Positions 12,240 through 26,131 are shown, counted from the stretch's first letter. The stretch: DNA of 64,000 nt from Anoplolepis gracilipes (GCF_047496725.1 NC_132976.1:10400001-10464000), one strand, 5' to 3'. The notes: a model not told the origin generated them from the sequence alone. A program made the numbers and translations.

Positions 12240-12600
12240 AAGATCTCGAGCCACGAGCGAGCGTCGTTGGTGCGAGCGAAGTGAGTGGTCTCATCGCGAA
12301 AGACCTTCCCCCGAAACAGCCGCACGAAACTCGTTTTAGCTCCATCCTCGCGGCGCGGCGAGGCGGATCTCGCAGCGTTCCTTTCCACACAACAACCGTC
12401 CGTCCGACACACGCATTTCGTCCAGAAGTCACGTCGTGTCGTATACGTTGTTCGGTGAGACGAACGAAGCGAGTGAGAGGGCGCAGTCGAGGGGGAAGAG
12501 AAGGCGGACGGTCGTCTCTCGGCAGAGAATAGACGGAGTAATCTCGCTGTAACCCGGGCATCGGACGTTGAAATCATCATTGTACACTTACACGACACAA
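12240..12600. other. GC-rich island
   Basis: This short CpG-rich island is open in three overlapping frames (83 codons plus, 107 and 129 minus), so composition explains the open frames. It is rich in GAGCGAG/GCGAGCG words. It may be a regulatory element, and no product is recognisable. Confidence 0.4.
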
Positions 12601-14677
12601 ATACGAATTGAAACGGCTATCAGTTATCCATATTATGTCTTTGCAAAACGCAGATTTTTCGAATAAATGTCACTTTACAGGGATTTACGATGGCAGGTTA
12701 TTCTTATTTTTTAAACTTCTATTTGTGCACTGAATTTTGTAGAATATTGTGAGTAATGTCTTTTATTAAATTTTTGAGATATATGTATTATTATATAGCT
12801 ATGTTGTGGTTAATCATCAATTTCTATTTGCATATTTTTAAAAAATGTTTGCATTCTGAGGAGATATCGACAATACTGTGATTTCATTTGCAATACTGGT
12901 TAAAGAAAGAATTATATCGATATTTTTGAGACCCAACATTTCTAATTACTCTTCTTTTCCCTCTCTCATATTTTTATCATTGCACTGCTTTTTCTTTTTT
13001 TATTCTGCGACGTCATTTCAATCGCTGTGAAAATTCAATTTCTGTGCAAACGAGTGAAATCAAGAAGAAAGCGGTAGATGCTACGACGACAGACCGAGGA
13101 GAGTAGAAAGGCCATGCCGTTGAATGTGTGTCCGAATGATTGCACACGCGCATGTGTATACATATGCGTATATACGAGAGGGTAGGACAAAAGACGGAGG
13201 GTGAGAGAAAGAGAGAGGGAGAGTGGTAAGATGAGCGAGAGAAAGGTTGCGCCCGGATTCTTGGTAGTGATCGAACGTGGCCCTCGTTCATTGCACGGTC
13301 GAGTTTCAAAGGAGAGGGTCTGAGAGCTGGAAAAGCCGGATGAGCGAGAAGGGAAGAAGAAAAGGCGACAGGCGGCGGGCGAAGGTACGAAATAGTTGCG
13401 TGCGATGTGTGCCCTCGCGATGAAATACGTGATAATTGGCTACGATAAATTATAGTAACTCGCAAGTATCCGAAAACGGTTGCTACAATAGTCGTCATTA
13501 TTATAGACCGTTCTCTTTTCAGATAATAATACGAAAAAAAGGGAAAAAAGAGCGAGACACATTATATATATATATATATATATATTTCTAAATTATTTAT
13601 ATTTAAATTGGACGTTTGACAAATTACATTCCTCATGTTTGTATTTTACATGCATTTTGCCCGGTAACAAATACGAACTGTAAACATTATTGCATATTCA
13701 AAATTTTTATGATAATTGTTTTTTATGCATTACACATGTAATTATATGTTCTTTCGTTTATGTAAAAGCGATCAGCGACAGCCGTTTCTGCGGATTAATT
13801 ATGTACATTTAAATATAAAATTCATCGTGTGAGTAAAGCGGCTGGCAAACTGTAACTGCGCGATCGACGAACAGACGATCGTTACAATGTTACAAGGGGA
13901 TTCAAAAAAAGTTTTACCGTCAGTGATGCGCGCCCCTGAATAGAACTGATTCCCCATTGATTAGAACTATATCCCCATGTGATCGACCATACGCAGTCGT
14001 ATTGTTAGGACATATTATTAAGATGTGCAATCTGTTCATTTAAATTGTGACTCGATATGATCGGCATGCAAACATTTATTAAAATTTATTCATATTTTTT
14101 ACACACATTTTATACTTATTTCACTTTTTCGCGTATATATTTCTATTTTAATTTCTATCTTAATAATGCGAATATACTTATTGTTTTCTTATTTAGTCTT
14201 TCGTTCTTTGGCTCTAGAACAATGAACATTATTATGCGATATACTCTTTCAGCTTTGACGCTAGATAATTTAAATGACAATGACCGTGTCAAGTGGAATT
14301 AGTTCTGGACGCTATGCTTGGCTACTTGATCGGCTCTCACTCTCACCATTATGCTAATAAGATGTATTGTTGTTCGGTTATGAGCATATGTGCTGGATAT
14401 TAATAACGCCTTTGTTTACTTACTCAATGAGAAACTTAGTATTACGAAAATTTGCGTGTACAAAGCGTGTTCAATCAAATGATTCACAAAATTTTGTTAA
14501 TGGACAAGATACTAGTAAGTAAAGTATAATTCAGATTTAGAATATAAATATAAAAATATAGAAATTGAGATCTTTTTAACTTGAAGAATTAATGATTAGT
14601 ATTGCATCTAATTATTTGTATTCCATTGCACAGAAATGAGTTTAATGACGCAACAATTAGATATAATGCGTAGCAGA

Positions 14678-14711
<34 letters not shown>

Positions 14712-16600
14712 GAACGTTTATACGTTGGAGTAAAAATTATCACACACGCGAAACGCGTCGACAACGTTTGATGATGCGTTCGGTGGTAATCGAATTTCCG
14801 TATCATCTAACGACGTCTATCGACTCATTACGACATTAGGTGTTACTCGTTATTAGAGAAGGGGTAGGGACATGGTTACACGAGAGAGCCACCGCGAGTG
14901 ATCGATACGAGTTGACTATACATTTGTGTGTCGTAAAAGCCGTGACGCGTATGAAACTGGAGCAGAACTGAATCTACATTTCCCCTGCTTATTCTAAATT
15001 GCCGCTAAACTATTTTATACGTTTATTAATTTCGTATAATTATTATATTGGAATAATTACAATATTTCCTATAATTAATTTTTTTTAATAACTCTTTATA
15101 ATTACTCAGATGTCTAACATTATTGGTTGCATTATTTTTGACAAAACTTTTTCGAACAATTTGATGTACTTTTTTTTACAAATTTTAGATTTAGCAGATA
15201 TTTTAATTAAGAATCAAATATTCAAGAAAAAATAATTCTAATTTTTATTTTTTCTGTTGCGCACGCGAGAGAAAGAGATATATATTGAATTATCGAGTAA
15301 TATTAATTCGCTGTGAACAGCATTACATATTTTTTCTTTTTCTTTTTGTTTTTTCTTTTATTTTTTTTACAAAGAATCTGTTAAATGTAATATTCAATTT
15401 AAATATAATATTGGCAAATTCCATCATAATCTAGTAAAAGAAATGGATCGCATAAATGATTCGAATAACTCCGACAGCTGTTAATGGTGAAAACGATTTG
15501 TTGAATTAATACGAGACATCAACAACAAATTAATGTAATGTGGAGAAAAGTGCAGCGCGTTTGATACATTAACGAGCAGATACAAAATTGAAGCATAATG
15601 AAAAATAATTTATCGTATACGCCGTGTCGTTTATGCAATCGACGATCGCTCATAGAGGCTTATTGTTACCGCAGTTCCATTCATGGCGATTATTTGTCTC
15701 GTTTAACACAGACCTTGTCTTTCTACACAGACTTATGAGAGAGATCAATAACAAATGTTATACAATACGTTCGAACAATGGATTGACGACACGGAGATCG
15801 CATCCGTCCGATTACTCGTAATAAGAAGAGAACGCATAACTAAATCGTATAAATATCGGACGTGCAAGTTAATATCTTGACAGTTAGACTTCTAATGACA
15901 CAAAATCGCAATGATATCGCGATGAATCGCAAAGAATGAAGATAGTTTCGAATATTAAATGGCTTCTTAATATCTGTTCTTCTTCTTCTTGGATGAACAA
16001 ATCTGAAAAAGAGGATTTATTACTAAAAAGTATAAAAGCTTTTATAAATTTATAGAATATCGTAACGTCTGATTTTGTATATTTTATTATTGGAAAAGGA
16101 GAATATTTTCCGCGTCTCACTATATGTAAAGCTTTGTGTCGTATCGCGATTTCGATTCGTAACGAAACGCGTGTACAATTCTACACGTATACACTTACTT
16201 GCGAAATATATTGTCAACATGAGTGCGACAAATTTCTTCCTTAGCGCAATCGCAATTCATATACAGGAAATAAACGAACGATTAATATATTTATGCGAGT
16301 ATCATGTTTCGTCATTTCTCCGGTTTTCTGATGCTTTCGGCATATCGAAATACATAACTCGAAAGCAATTTCATGTCATTTTCTTATTGATATACATTAA
16401 TCGGCCTTGGCAATCTTACCCGTATAGAAAACAGTCTACGCGCATAGCAAATATGAAGCTTTATCTACATGGATTCGCCGGCAGATATGACACGAACATG
16501 ACATCAAGTCTTTTGTTTCTTCCTTAATAATTTAACCGAAAATTCCGCGTGACGTCACGCTAAATAGATGCAACTTGTAGATATGACAATTTATTTATTA
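12601..16600. other. Non-coding stretch with one moderate-GC patch
   Basis: The patch at 13013-13498 is open on the minus strand for 161 codons, but the product is low-complexity (Ser/Pro/Arg) and I recognise no domain. The rest is A+T-rich with TA runs at 13562-13586 and 14679-14709 and a TTC run near 15977. Confidence 0.5.
16219..16527 (+). CDS. Unsupported ORF of 102 codons (MSATNFF...)
   Basis: ATG at 16219 opens 102 codons, and the frame extends a further 48 codons upstream without an ATG. The total of 150 codons is longer than usual for such A+T-rich DNA. The peptide is rich in Ile, Phe and Tyr and I recognise no family, signal or domain. There is no clear promoter or polyadenylation signal. 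It may be a chance frame or the relic of a small exon. Confidence 0.12.
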   Translation: MSATNFFLSAIAIHIQEINERLIYLCEYHVSSFLRFSDAFGISKYITRKQFHVIFLLIYINRPWQSYPYRKQSTRIANMKLYLHGFAGRYDTNMTSSLLFLP

Positions 16601-16628
16601 TTTGATGGAACATATAAATTAGAGGAAA

Positions 16629-16895
16629 TTATTCCGTACTGTGATGGATCATTTTTGTCTGTGATTTTTCTAACAACGTCAATTTCTCGAAAGCAAATAA
16701 TCATAAAATAATATATTTAAGTAAATTATTTTTCAAATTTATTATTTTAGTCTTTATTTAGAATGTTCAAAGAAGGTATATACATCTTTTCAAATTTTTT
16801 AAAACACTTTTACATATTAATAAACTTATCGAAAATACGCTGAATAGCCACCTGTACAGTTAGAAGGTGCCAAAAATAACAATACGGAGTAAGGG
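16629..16895 (+). mobile_element. piggyBac-type MITE, copy A
   Basis: The right end reads TACGGAGTAAGGG followed by TTAA at 16896-16899, matching a piggyBac-type terminus (CCC at the tip, TTAA target). The left end has lost the CCC tip but retains TTATTCCGTACTG. The interior is nearly identical over its length to copies at 27797 and 30582, with blocks such as TTTAGTCTTTATTTAGAAT and GGTGCCAAAAATAACAATAC. It has no coding capacity, so it would depend on a transposase from elsewhere. Confidence 0.75.
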
Positions 16896-18952
16896 TTAAA
16901 AAAAGGTCGCACGATGATAATTTTATTAAAATTATTGTTTAGCGCGAGGAACGCGATAGAACGCGTGATAGATTTTACGTATGTCGTTGCTTTTATTTTA
17001 CGCAATCAAGAAAGAAAAACGGTCGAGATAGAATGATTCGTTTCGTGACACGTATGCGTACATACGTATACGCACCGACATACGTTATTTCCCCGTGTCG
17101 TTTCTCAAACGTATACCTGCTCGCACGCGATTCCATATAAGAAGACCGACGCCGTGCGTAACGTGCCTCTTGAAACTCGATATTAATGTACATGCGGCAC
17201 AGATTCGTCGTGTCACACACATACACTTACGCATTCACGCACGCGTATCGAGCGGGCAGGAGCGTGCGTACGGTAGGAGAAGTGCACAATAATTCCGCGC
17301 GTACTGCACGCAGCTGTCTTAAAAAATGGAGAACGGTCGCTCGGTAAAAAAGTATACCGGTGCTTGTAGACTCCGCCCTGTGCGCAGCTAAAAAACTTTA
17401 CGGCTTTTTATTATTGAGAGAGGCTGAGAGAGAGAGAGAGACGGGGGAATCATCGATTCTCCATCTTTTTCCTCCTCGAGAGATCGGGCGTGATTTTTAT
17501 ATACATGAAATTTAATGGCCATTGTCAGCTGTTTTGCATTAAATATGCATCAAGAGGCTACTGTGCGAGTAGGAGGTTGTGCGTTATGTTTAATGTTTTT
17601 TTCAGATCTTGAGCAGATTATGTTTTCTTTGTATTAGAGTTGCACTGAGTCTTGCGTAAATTAAAGTGATTCTCGAAATTTAGGATTGCGTTTTCCGAAA
17701 AAAATATATATCGTATCTGCTTTCATCCATAATTTGAATAATCTTCGTGACTGCTATCGAGCAATTTATTCTTCATTACGGTTTCGTGTGCAGATTTGCT
17801 TATGCTCTTGTAGTCTTTAATTGCAAATGTATACCGGGACGTTAAAAAATCTGTAATACAAAGAATTTCTTGAGAAATTCGAAAATGCACGCATTGTAGA
17901 GAATGCCGTTATAAAGCCAGACAAGTATTTGTTATTCTTAATTAGTTGTACGATAATATCTCTTATTTTCGTTGCTCTCTACATTGTATTGCGTGTACTA
18001 CAAACTAACACACACATACACATACATGTAAGAGTTAAACATTATGCCCAAGCACAGAATGAGTTTTATATCCATAAAAAACTTTTCAAAGTCCGGTGAA
18101 TGAAACGCGTACGCATGATGTAATCCTCTTTTGCGTACTTTTCTCGGATGAATATACTAGCTGCTTGTATAAGTTACTTTTTTAACGTCTCTAAAGAACG
18201 AGCGAAGCAAACGAGATTTATTAAAATCTCAGGTGGAGGGGGTATAAGATACTTAAAGTATCAGATTCTTTATTCTGCGAATTTATTCCTTTTCTAGAGT
18301 CACACAAAGTAATCTAAAATAATAAAAGATACGAAAAAGAAAAAAACTTAAATCAGCGATTTACATATAATATCTTGCTACTTGCGTAATAGATTTAATA
18401 ACTGTCTTATTATATCGTCGAAAACTAATTAATATAATGTAGAATTTATGTTGGGTCACTATCAAAAATGTTGTATTTTTTTTTTTTTTTTTATTACGAA
18501 TTCTTTAATGATTTTAAAGTTTTTGTGGCGAAATTGCTCATAATTTATCATTCTTTTCTTGCTCATTGTCAGTAGGAGTGATAACACGCGCGTACCGGGT
18601 TTTCCTCGATGTGGAAAAAAGCATGCGACATTTAAAGCTTCACCGAGTTTCGCGAATTTTCCATGAAACTTGTAAGATATCATTCCAGCAAAACACAAGC
18701 ACGGACCGGCATTAATTGCGACATATCAACCATTGAACGGCTGGACGAGAACAAGACTGACTAATACTGCTATTCAGGTTTTCCGCATAATACGATCCGC
18801 CGTCGGCCCTGTTTTCTATTGATACATCGCTCTCCTATTCCCATGTAACAACGTTCGTTCCCCGTTTTAACCAAGGGACGAACCGACGGCTTTCTCGCGC
18901 GTTATTGATTAATGTATTCGATATTCCTGATCGACGCCGTCGTTGACTTCCT

Positions 18953-19019
<67 letters not shown>
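18953..19019. repeat. (CT)n microsatellite, 67 bases
   Basis: This nearly pure CT run, with one TTT interruption, is one of the longest in the window. Confidence 0.95.
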
Positions 19020-19022
<3 letters not shown>

Positions 19023-19495
19023 CTTCTCCTTCTCTTGCCGCCCTTTATACCGCTCGTCTCCCAATCTTATCGATTATCTATATTTGATTTTAATTACCCG
19101 CTATTTCTCCTCTGTTACGTCACCTTGCGTTAATTTCTGCACAGCTTTCCACTGCATGATCATTGACAATGATTTCCTAATATCGTGTAAATTGTAACTG
19201 AGTGATGAGTCAATAGTCTAATTTATTGCTAGTCTAATTTAGCTAATGATCATATTCAAATCATTGTTTATGAAATATAGGCTACATATTATTCTTGAAT
19301 TTAAATATATTTTGATTTTCAATATGCGTGCGTATAAAAAATTCATAAGTTGATAAATTTGTAACTTGTGGATAACATTCTTTAAAAGATAAACTAATGA
19401 AAAATTTTATTGTATGAAATATGCGTATAAAATTCTGTGTGGAAATTATTTAAAATGAATTTGATAAATGTAAAAATTTAGTAAATTTTTGCTAC

Positions 19496-19519
19496 GAGAG
19501 AGAGAGAGGGGGGGGGGGG
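19496..19519. repeat. (GA)n followed by G12
   Basis: A short GA run ends in twelve consecutive G residues (19508-19519), an unusual homopolymer in this A+T-rich DNA. Confidence 0.9.
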
Positions 19520-19719
19520 AAGAATCTATTAGGACTCTAATAGAATATACAATTCTCCTGAGCTAATCATCTCGCGCGTAATCTGCCACGCACGTTTCGA
19601 CATCTTTTGCTTCGGATCGATAACGTAATGCCAATCTGTGAGGATAATCTGGACAGTGAAGCCGTATAGAAGCGTTTAATCGTCTCTATCCCTTAACCGA
19701 TTTCGACGGACGTTCCTAC

Positions 19720-20416
19720 ATGTGGTTCCTCAATTTGCATTCCTGTCGACCAACCCTCTGTTGGAAGACGTTCCATTCCTTCTCTCTCCCTCTCTCCCTC
19801 TCTCTATCTATCTCTCTTTCTCTTTGTCGGCTCTTCTCTTGCGAGAACGCTTCTTGACATCGCTAAACCTAAACCGCTCATTTGAACGTCGAATACTCTG
19901 GGATTTGCACACCCGAAACCTGAGAAAGGCCAACTTGGTAAAAACACCGGTATTTCGCTCGGCTTTCTCTGTTCATGCAAGAACACCTGAGAGCCGGATG
20001 GAAATAGTTCCAAAAGATATCTTGTATCTCGACTTGGTGCGGAAACGATGACGGCCGACGTTCATGATGACGCGCAGTCCCCTCGATCTCTGTTTTTCCT
20101 CTCTCTCCCTTCGCGTTCGCTATCTCTCTCACTTTTCGGACTCTTCGCTCGTTCCGTAATCTGTACGGCACGGTGGGCCGCGATTGGACCGCGGAAGGGT
20201 CGCCGGGAAGGAACAACGCGGGAGCGAGCGAGACAACGGACGAGCCAGGAAGGGACGAAAGGGTCGAAAGAGAGGGGAAAGAGGGGTGTTACCGTCGCGT
20301 TTCAGAGAGAACTTTAACGCGGTATGAACGGAGATAGGTGGAGAGAGAGCGTAGCGGGCGGTTGTGCCGAGACAGAGAGAGGTAGAGGACAAAACGTGGG
20401 ATATAGAAAGAGAAGG

Positions 20417-20468
<52 letters not shown>

Positions 20469-21060
20469 GGATGGGAAAGAGGAGGACGGGATTCACAGAG
20501 CCGACACGTCTCTCTGGCTACGCTATATGCCGCCAGGCTACCCTGCTTCGCATCGGATCCATCCTTCTCTCTCGCTCCCTCTTTCTCTCATCAACGCGAC
20601 CCAGCTCGTTTCTCCGCGTTTCTGTCTCTTCTATCTCTCTTCTTCTCTCGCTTGCCACGCGGCACTCGTTTCGTTCTCGCTCTCGGTCGCCGCTCTGCGC
20701 TGCCTCTGGTCTCCTGGTTCCTCTCTGCTCGCGCTCGTTCGTTCAATACTCCGTGAGAGAGAGACGTAGGGGAGGGTGGCTGAAAGCGGGGAACGGGCGG
20801 CAAAGGCCAGGGGAAGAGAAGCGGCAGCGGCAACGGCGGCGGTTCTCTCGCGCGCGCAAACGGACTCACGGAACACGATTCCATCGTTGGTTGGTTGGGT
20901 TACGGATGGTTCGTTCGCACGATCGAAACCAGCCCGGCCGAAGGAGAGCCGAGGGAGAGCAGCGGCAAAGATCCCGGGCTCTCTCCCTCGCGTTATAATG
21001 CGGAATGAAACCTGTGCCCGCGAGAGACGAATCGGACGTATCGTTTCTGAATAGTTAACG
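19720..21060. other. GC-rich low-complexity island with alternating purine and pyrimidine blocks
   Basis: Blocks alternate along the plus strand: pyrimidine-rich (19.77-20.15 kb), purine-rich (20.20-20.50), pyrimidine-rich (20.55-20.75), purine-rich (20.76-21.0). Overlapping frames of up to 224 codons are open on both strands, giving Arg/Ser/Glu-rich products that follow from the simple sequence. GATTGG (an inverted CCAAT box) occurs near 20183. A promoter or enhancer role is plausible but unproven. Confidence 0.45.
20421..20468. repeat. (GA)n microsatellite
   Basis: About 48 bases of GA with AAAG interruptions lie in the purine block of the island. Confidence 0.9.
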
Positions 21061-21182
21061 AGCTTTCGGTTTACGGCTAGCTAATAATATGGTTTCTCTG
21101 GATGGTCTCGTTTACCTGCCGAACCGGCGAAGCGCGACGTTTCGACCTGTGGTATCTATTAAATAATTCAGAGCGAACGCGA

Positions 21183-21186
21183 AGAA

Positions 21187-21218
<32 letters not shown>

Positions 21219-21219
21219 C
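21183..21219. repeat. (GA)n microsatellite
   Basis: This GA run has two AAAG interruptions and lies at the right margin of the island. Confidence 0.9.
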
Positions 21220-21921
21220 GCTCTCGAATGCGCGATCTAGTTTATGGCTCCGCATATGGGATTTGTGAGTAGGTATCAACAGTGAGTTTAGGACGGATGA
21301 GGAATGATAACGAATACTCTGTCGAGAATTGTCAAAGTCGCATTGAGCAGTAGATAATCTTGAAATATTATACATATTTATTTGTTTTATATAATTGATA
21401 TTTTAATGCTACATTATGAGAATATGTATTATAAATCTCTCTGTCATGTTTTTTTCAATTTTCTAATTTATCTGAAAGATAAATATATTTGAATTAATCA
21501 TAGATTGAATTAATTAAATAATAGATTGACACAAAATAAGAATGTAATAGATTGAATACATTAGTAATATATTAACAATAAATTGAAATGATCAGGTAAA
21601 AATTATCCAATAGCGTTTAGACATCGCTTTGCTTTATTTGGAATATATAAACGTATGTAAGAATCGTGCAGTGTAATAAATCCTATCTCGATTAATATAT
21701 GAGCAAATAGCATTCTCTTTAAAGCCGCGTCTCTATTCATGTTGATCGACGAAGCCGATTGGCATGTATTTTGTACATAGAGATGTGTCAGACGATCTCT
21801 GTCGAAATCAGCGCGCCAATTAGCGAGGTCTGACATGTATGTACATACAATGCATGCCAACTGGCTTCGTCCTAATCGACATGATGCAGATATGGTTTAA
21901 CATTTCTCGTCAATGTATACG

Positions 21922-21979
21922 CATTTAATAGAATGTATATGTATATTCCAAATATTTAATAGAATGTATATTCCAAATA
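21922..21979 (+). repeat. Short tandem duplication (two units of about 26-32 bases)
   Basis: The block ATTTAATAGAATGTATA...TATTCCAAAT occurs twice head to tail. The first copy has an extra short TGTA-type insertion. Confidence 0.8.
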
Positions 21980-22139
21980 TTTATGAATCTTGATATTCTG
22001 TCTCGAGAGTTTTACAATTACCTGAATTAATTCTAACTTTTTCTTAAGCCATATAAAATATTGCAAATCGAAAAAAAAAAAAACCGTTCCTTTCCATCTC
22101 TTATTATTTACGGTAAAAATTTAACGTGTAAAAGATGGA

Positions 22140-22397
22140 TGCATCGTTTCTGCGAGCCATATCGATACAGTATCACCAGTTCGGATCGGTGCGAATAAAC
22201 CTTATTGTTAGTTGCGTGTCGCGAGGTATTCTCAGCGATGCTGGCAGCGAACGAGAAGCACTCGTTCGTGTTTATACGCGGAAGTGGCCACTCTGCCGTG
22301 CGAGCTCGAGTCACCGCTCCGCTCCGCTCCGTTCCGCGCCGCGTCGTAAGGTCTCCGGATTCGTCGCAACATCCTTCTCGCTCTCGTCTCTCTCGCG

Positions 22398-22442
<45 letters not shown>

Positions 22443-22487
22443 TCCCTCTCCGGCCGCCTTGCTGGTACGCGGTTGTCCGCAATCGTT
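22140..22487 (+). other. GC-rich island ending at a donor-like site, candidate alternative first exon
   Basis: The CpG-rich segment contains a CCGCT-type repeat near 22315-22340 and a long CT run. It ends at a GTAAGT match (22488-22493, preceded by ATCGTT), after which the DNA becomes A+T-rich. This matches a leader exon with a donor on the same strand as the main gene. The preceding bases are poor for a donor. Composition alone could also explain the open frames seen on both strands. Confidence 0.2.
22401..22439. repeat. (CT)n microsatellite
   Basis: This is an uninterrupted run of about 19 CT units. Confidence 0.95.
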
Positions 22488-22538
22488 GTAAGTCCGCGTA
22501 TACACCTACGTAATACTGATATATGTACGTATATGTAT

Positions 22539-22548
22539 ATACACACAC

Positions 22549-22581
<33 letters not shown>
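22539..22581. repeat. (CA)n/(TA)n compound microsatellite
   Basis: A CACACA segment passes through ACATACATA into an uninterrupted TA run. Confidence 0.9.
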
Positions 22582-22583
<2 letters not shown>

Positions 22584-22849
22584 TACACGTTTACCTATTC
22601 GCCAGTGTCGTGACCTCTGGTGATCGATACAGAGTGCCGCTCATTTGCCACGAGGTGGAACGACTACTCCTCTCGCATCCACCCACCAAACCCCTCTGCA
22701 GTTTCTCTCTATACTCTGCACTTCGTCTCCATCTTCTTTATATCCTTTTTACTCCTGCAACGTGGTAGTCTCTTTCTCGCTTTGACAACGGTGATGATCT
22801 TCCTACCGGCACTCGACGAATAATTAGGACGGCTTCGTCGTTAGCATGG

Positions 22850-23400
22850 AGATTTGCCGATTTTCTCTCCTCCTTTTCCTCGTGGCATCATCTCCCTTTC
22901 TCTCTCTCTCTCTCTCTCTCTTTCGCTTTTTTCAACGACTGTTTCTTTCTATATCTGTAGTAGCGGAGAAAGAGAGATAGTAAACAGGAAGATGGAAGCA
23001 CGAAAGGAGAGATATAAAAGGCTGAGGATGAAAAGAGAAGAGGATGGGAAAGGAGTGGAGGTCGCACCGAGTTTCGGATAAAATTCAGCGAGCTCGATCG
23101 GGCTCCTCTCTTCTGTTCTTACTTGTTTCTTTTTCTTTTATCTCTTTCTCCCTCACTCTCGCTCTGTCACTTCTCTCGATTGCGCGCGTCTCTCTCCTCT
23201 CACCTCTCTCGCGGCGTCCGCACTCGTTCCTTCACCTCGCCCGGTGCACGTTTTTTTCCGACCCGTTCCTCAGGTATTCCGCCGCTCTTAACGGCCCGCT
23301 TGCCTCTCTCGTTCGCGGACAGACGCGGATCGGATCCCAGGAGACGTTCTTCTTCGGTCTTCTCTCGATTCCACCATAAACCTTTCAAAAGAGGGGATAC
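22850..23400. other. Pyrimidine-rich GC-moderate island
   Basis: Two CT-rich blocks (22.86-22.95 and 23.10-23.30 kb) flank a purine-rich block (22.97-23.07 kb). This is the same block alternation as at 20 kb. Open frames are Ser/Leu/Arg-rich and not recognisable. Confidence 0.4.
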
Positions 23401-26090
23401 CAAATGTCCGTGTTATTGGAATTGCTGCCCAAGGTATCTTAGAATGAGATTAACGGCGGACTATTCTCCTATATAATATCTCGTGAACATTTCTTTTTAT
23501 TTTTGGAAAAATGGGAATCGAGTTTATATATTTTTATTTGCGGATAATTATACTGCCTCTATAAAAGAATTATGATAATTGCTTAAAGGATATTGATTAA
23601 CGTTTAAAATTTTTATTAGAAACTTTTCCCCGCTATTTTTTATCTTTATTTGAAAAATTAATATATTATTAAAAATGCAAAAGTATTTTATATATTTATT
23701 TAATATATCAGATATTACATAAGGTCTTCTCTAGCATGCACTATATTTCAATTTCGGTGAATAAAAACTTCTTTCTTTTCATTTACATACATAATGACGG
23801 CTAACTTTTCCTTTAAAAATATTCTTAATAGGCGTACGAAGGTTGTTTGAATTACGTTTACGTTTGAGGTTTACTTCGAAAGATATATCACCGCAGCACG
23901 TAACGCTTCCGGCTAATTTCTACCTGTTCCCCTTACGGTATCGCGACCGCTACTTTATTACTATACGCTCGCGGGTGCGGCTGAAGATTTTACGAGCTAA
24001 ACGAAGTTGTCTTTTGCTTTCGTACGAAGAAAAAAATAGCAACAAAAATAATAACAAGATTGTACTTATATCAACGCAAACTATCGTAAAATATATTGAT
24101 AAGTAAAATAGCAAGATGATCGTAGAATTAAAGAAAAAAATATTTTTTACATTAACGTGTATTCTTTATATAAAACCGGAAAACATGTTGACAAGAAATT
24201 ATATTATTACGATGATTAATCGCGCAAATTATATAAGCATATAATAATTATCGGTCATTGCATTCTTTCTTCACATTCACATTTCTTTACATTCATATAT
24301 TACGTGTTTCACCGATATATTCTTATATCTCCTGCATTGATAATTAATTCACGGTCGAATGCGCATACACCTTGTCCGGATTTATGGTCGACACACCATA
24401 CCAATCAACGAGATTGATTGCGATAGCGATAATGGTGATCTTACAACGACGCATAAACTACTCGCACATTTATATGACACTAACTCGAAAACTCCAAGAG
24501 CCGAGAAAACTCGCGTTTCCGTTTTGCTTGAATATTCTTTTCGATTCCGATCTTCGATCAGGATATCGTCAAAATTCACACGTGTTTTTATTATATATAT
24601 TTATATGTATATCCCCGCTCTTTTCTTTCTCATCTCGAAAAACATTCCTGTATGTGTTGATCGAGTATATCTGTGTAAAAAAATTAAAAAATGAAAAAAA
24701 AACAAGTTTTTTATTTAATTACTAAAGTCGATGAAAATCGACTCTTTGTTAACGGCACAAAGTTGTTTGGGTAAACTCTTTTAATACACTGTTGCAGTAA
24801 CTACTTGGCATGGTATTGAATGAACCGCAAGTTGAAGATTTTTCTAGTTCTATACAATGTTGCAGTTAAAATTGTGTAACTGTCTTAATTTACACATATC
24901 TACTGTTTACTCTATATTCAACTATCCGAATACTATTGTTTTGAGAAGAATTGAAATTATCACGCAAGCATTCAATTTTTGACGTTTTTTTTTTTTTTTT
25001 TTAGTTAGTTTTCAAATTAAACCTGTTGTAAATCGAATTTGTGAAATGCTCCAGAATTGATAATTTGCTTTTAACGCTTTTAAAATATTTATCTAAAACA
25101 TTTAAACGTAAAACGTTATATAGTATAAATTTGACAAATTTTAAATATTTATTTAACAACCAATTAATTTCGGATGTGTTTGATTTAAATCTGTGAGAAA
25201 AACAAACAGATCATATAGTATTATAACTTTATTTATATATTTATTAACATATAGTAACATTTTTCTCTCAACTTATCCGAGCGTTGTTTTAAAGTTCTTA
25301 ACATATTGATACTAATATTTATCCGTAGTCATTGAATAATATCGACGCGCGTATATTTGTTACACGAATGTAAACGGTTATTAGCTGTAATATATCACGT
25401 TTCGTTGCGCAAATAAATTGGTTCGTAACGTAACGCAATGTTATCTGGCAACGCTTCCAAATGTGCAACGTTATCATTTATTCTTGATTTCCTGTCACCC
25501 TCGCGCTTACATCAGTCGTTTAATTTATTACATCGGCGCAGCGCATTAATTCGCGTTATAATGATATAAATGTATTCTATTGGACTTGAAATAGGATAAG
25601 ACAGTATCACGGTCGATCACGATGTTCTTTATTAGTGTGTTAGGTTTCAGTAAACGTATTCATTAATATAACTATAGAGGAATATAATTGGACCATGTAT
25701 AGTCTAATAATATTTTTTATACTTTTAATATAAAATAAAACTCTTCATTTTTTATAAAGTAGTTACAAGTTTGTAATTTAGCATATTTGAAAATATTTAT
25801 GCTATCTTATTTTTTAAAACTCACTATTTCTAAAGACATATTTTTTTTTAATTACTAACATAAATCATATGCGAGAGAAGAAATAATTTTAAAAAATGTA
25901 TTCTCCGCAAAAACAACTTTTTAAAGATAGTTTTGTAAGTTCAAGAAAAATTTTCCATAACTGTTTAAATGTCACTAAGTATTCTTATTTAATTAGTTTG
26001 AGATCTCCTTTTTACTTTCTACTAAAGTTTTTATTACTTTCTATAAAAATTATGATGTGCACGAAAGATAGGTTAACAATAATATTTATG
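23401..26090. other. A+T-rich non-coding stretch
   Basis: I see nothing beyond a T18 run (24985-25002) and ordinary A+T-rich sequence. Frames at 24359-24725 overlap on both strands and show no recognisable product. Confidence 0.6.
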
Positions 26091-26097
26091 ATCGTGC

Positions 26098-26131
26098 GAG
26101 GAGAGGAGAGGAGAGGAGAGGAGAGAAGAGA

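Larger units (their letters stand above)
16900..19720. other. Non-coding stretch
   Basis: This is moderately mixed composition with no supported gene. It contains a T17 run (18476-18492) and the long CT tract (18953-19019). A patch of short direct TACG/GTACG words sits near 17040-17290. Confidence 0.55.

Noticed and set aside
13013..13498. 161-codon minus-strand ORF
   Set aside because: Ser/Pro/Arg-rich low-complexity product in a moderate-GC patch, with no domain, splice signal or promoter support.
20324..20998. 224-codon plus-strand ORF
   Set aside because: The product is Arg/Ser/Glu-rich and built on GA and CT tracts, with competing open frames on both strands and no recognisable domain.
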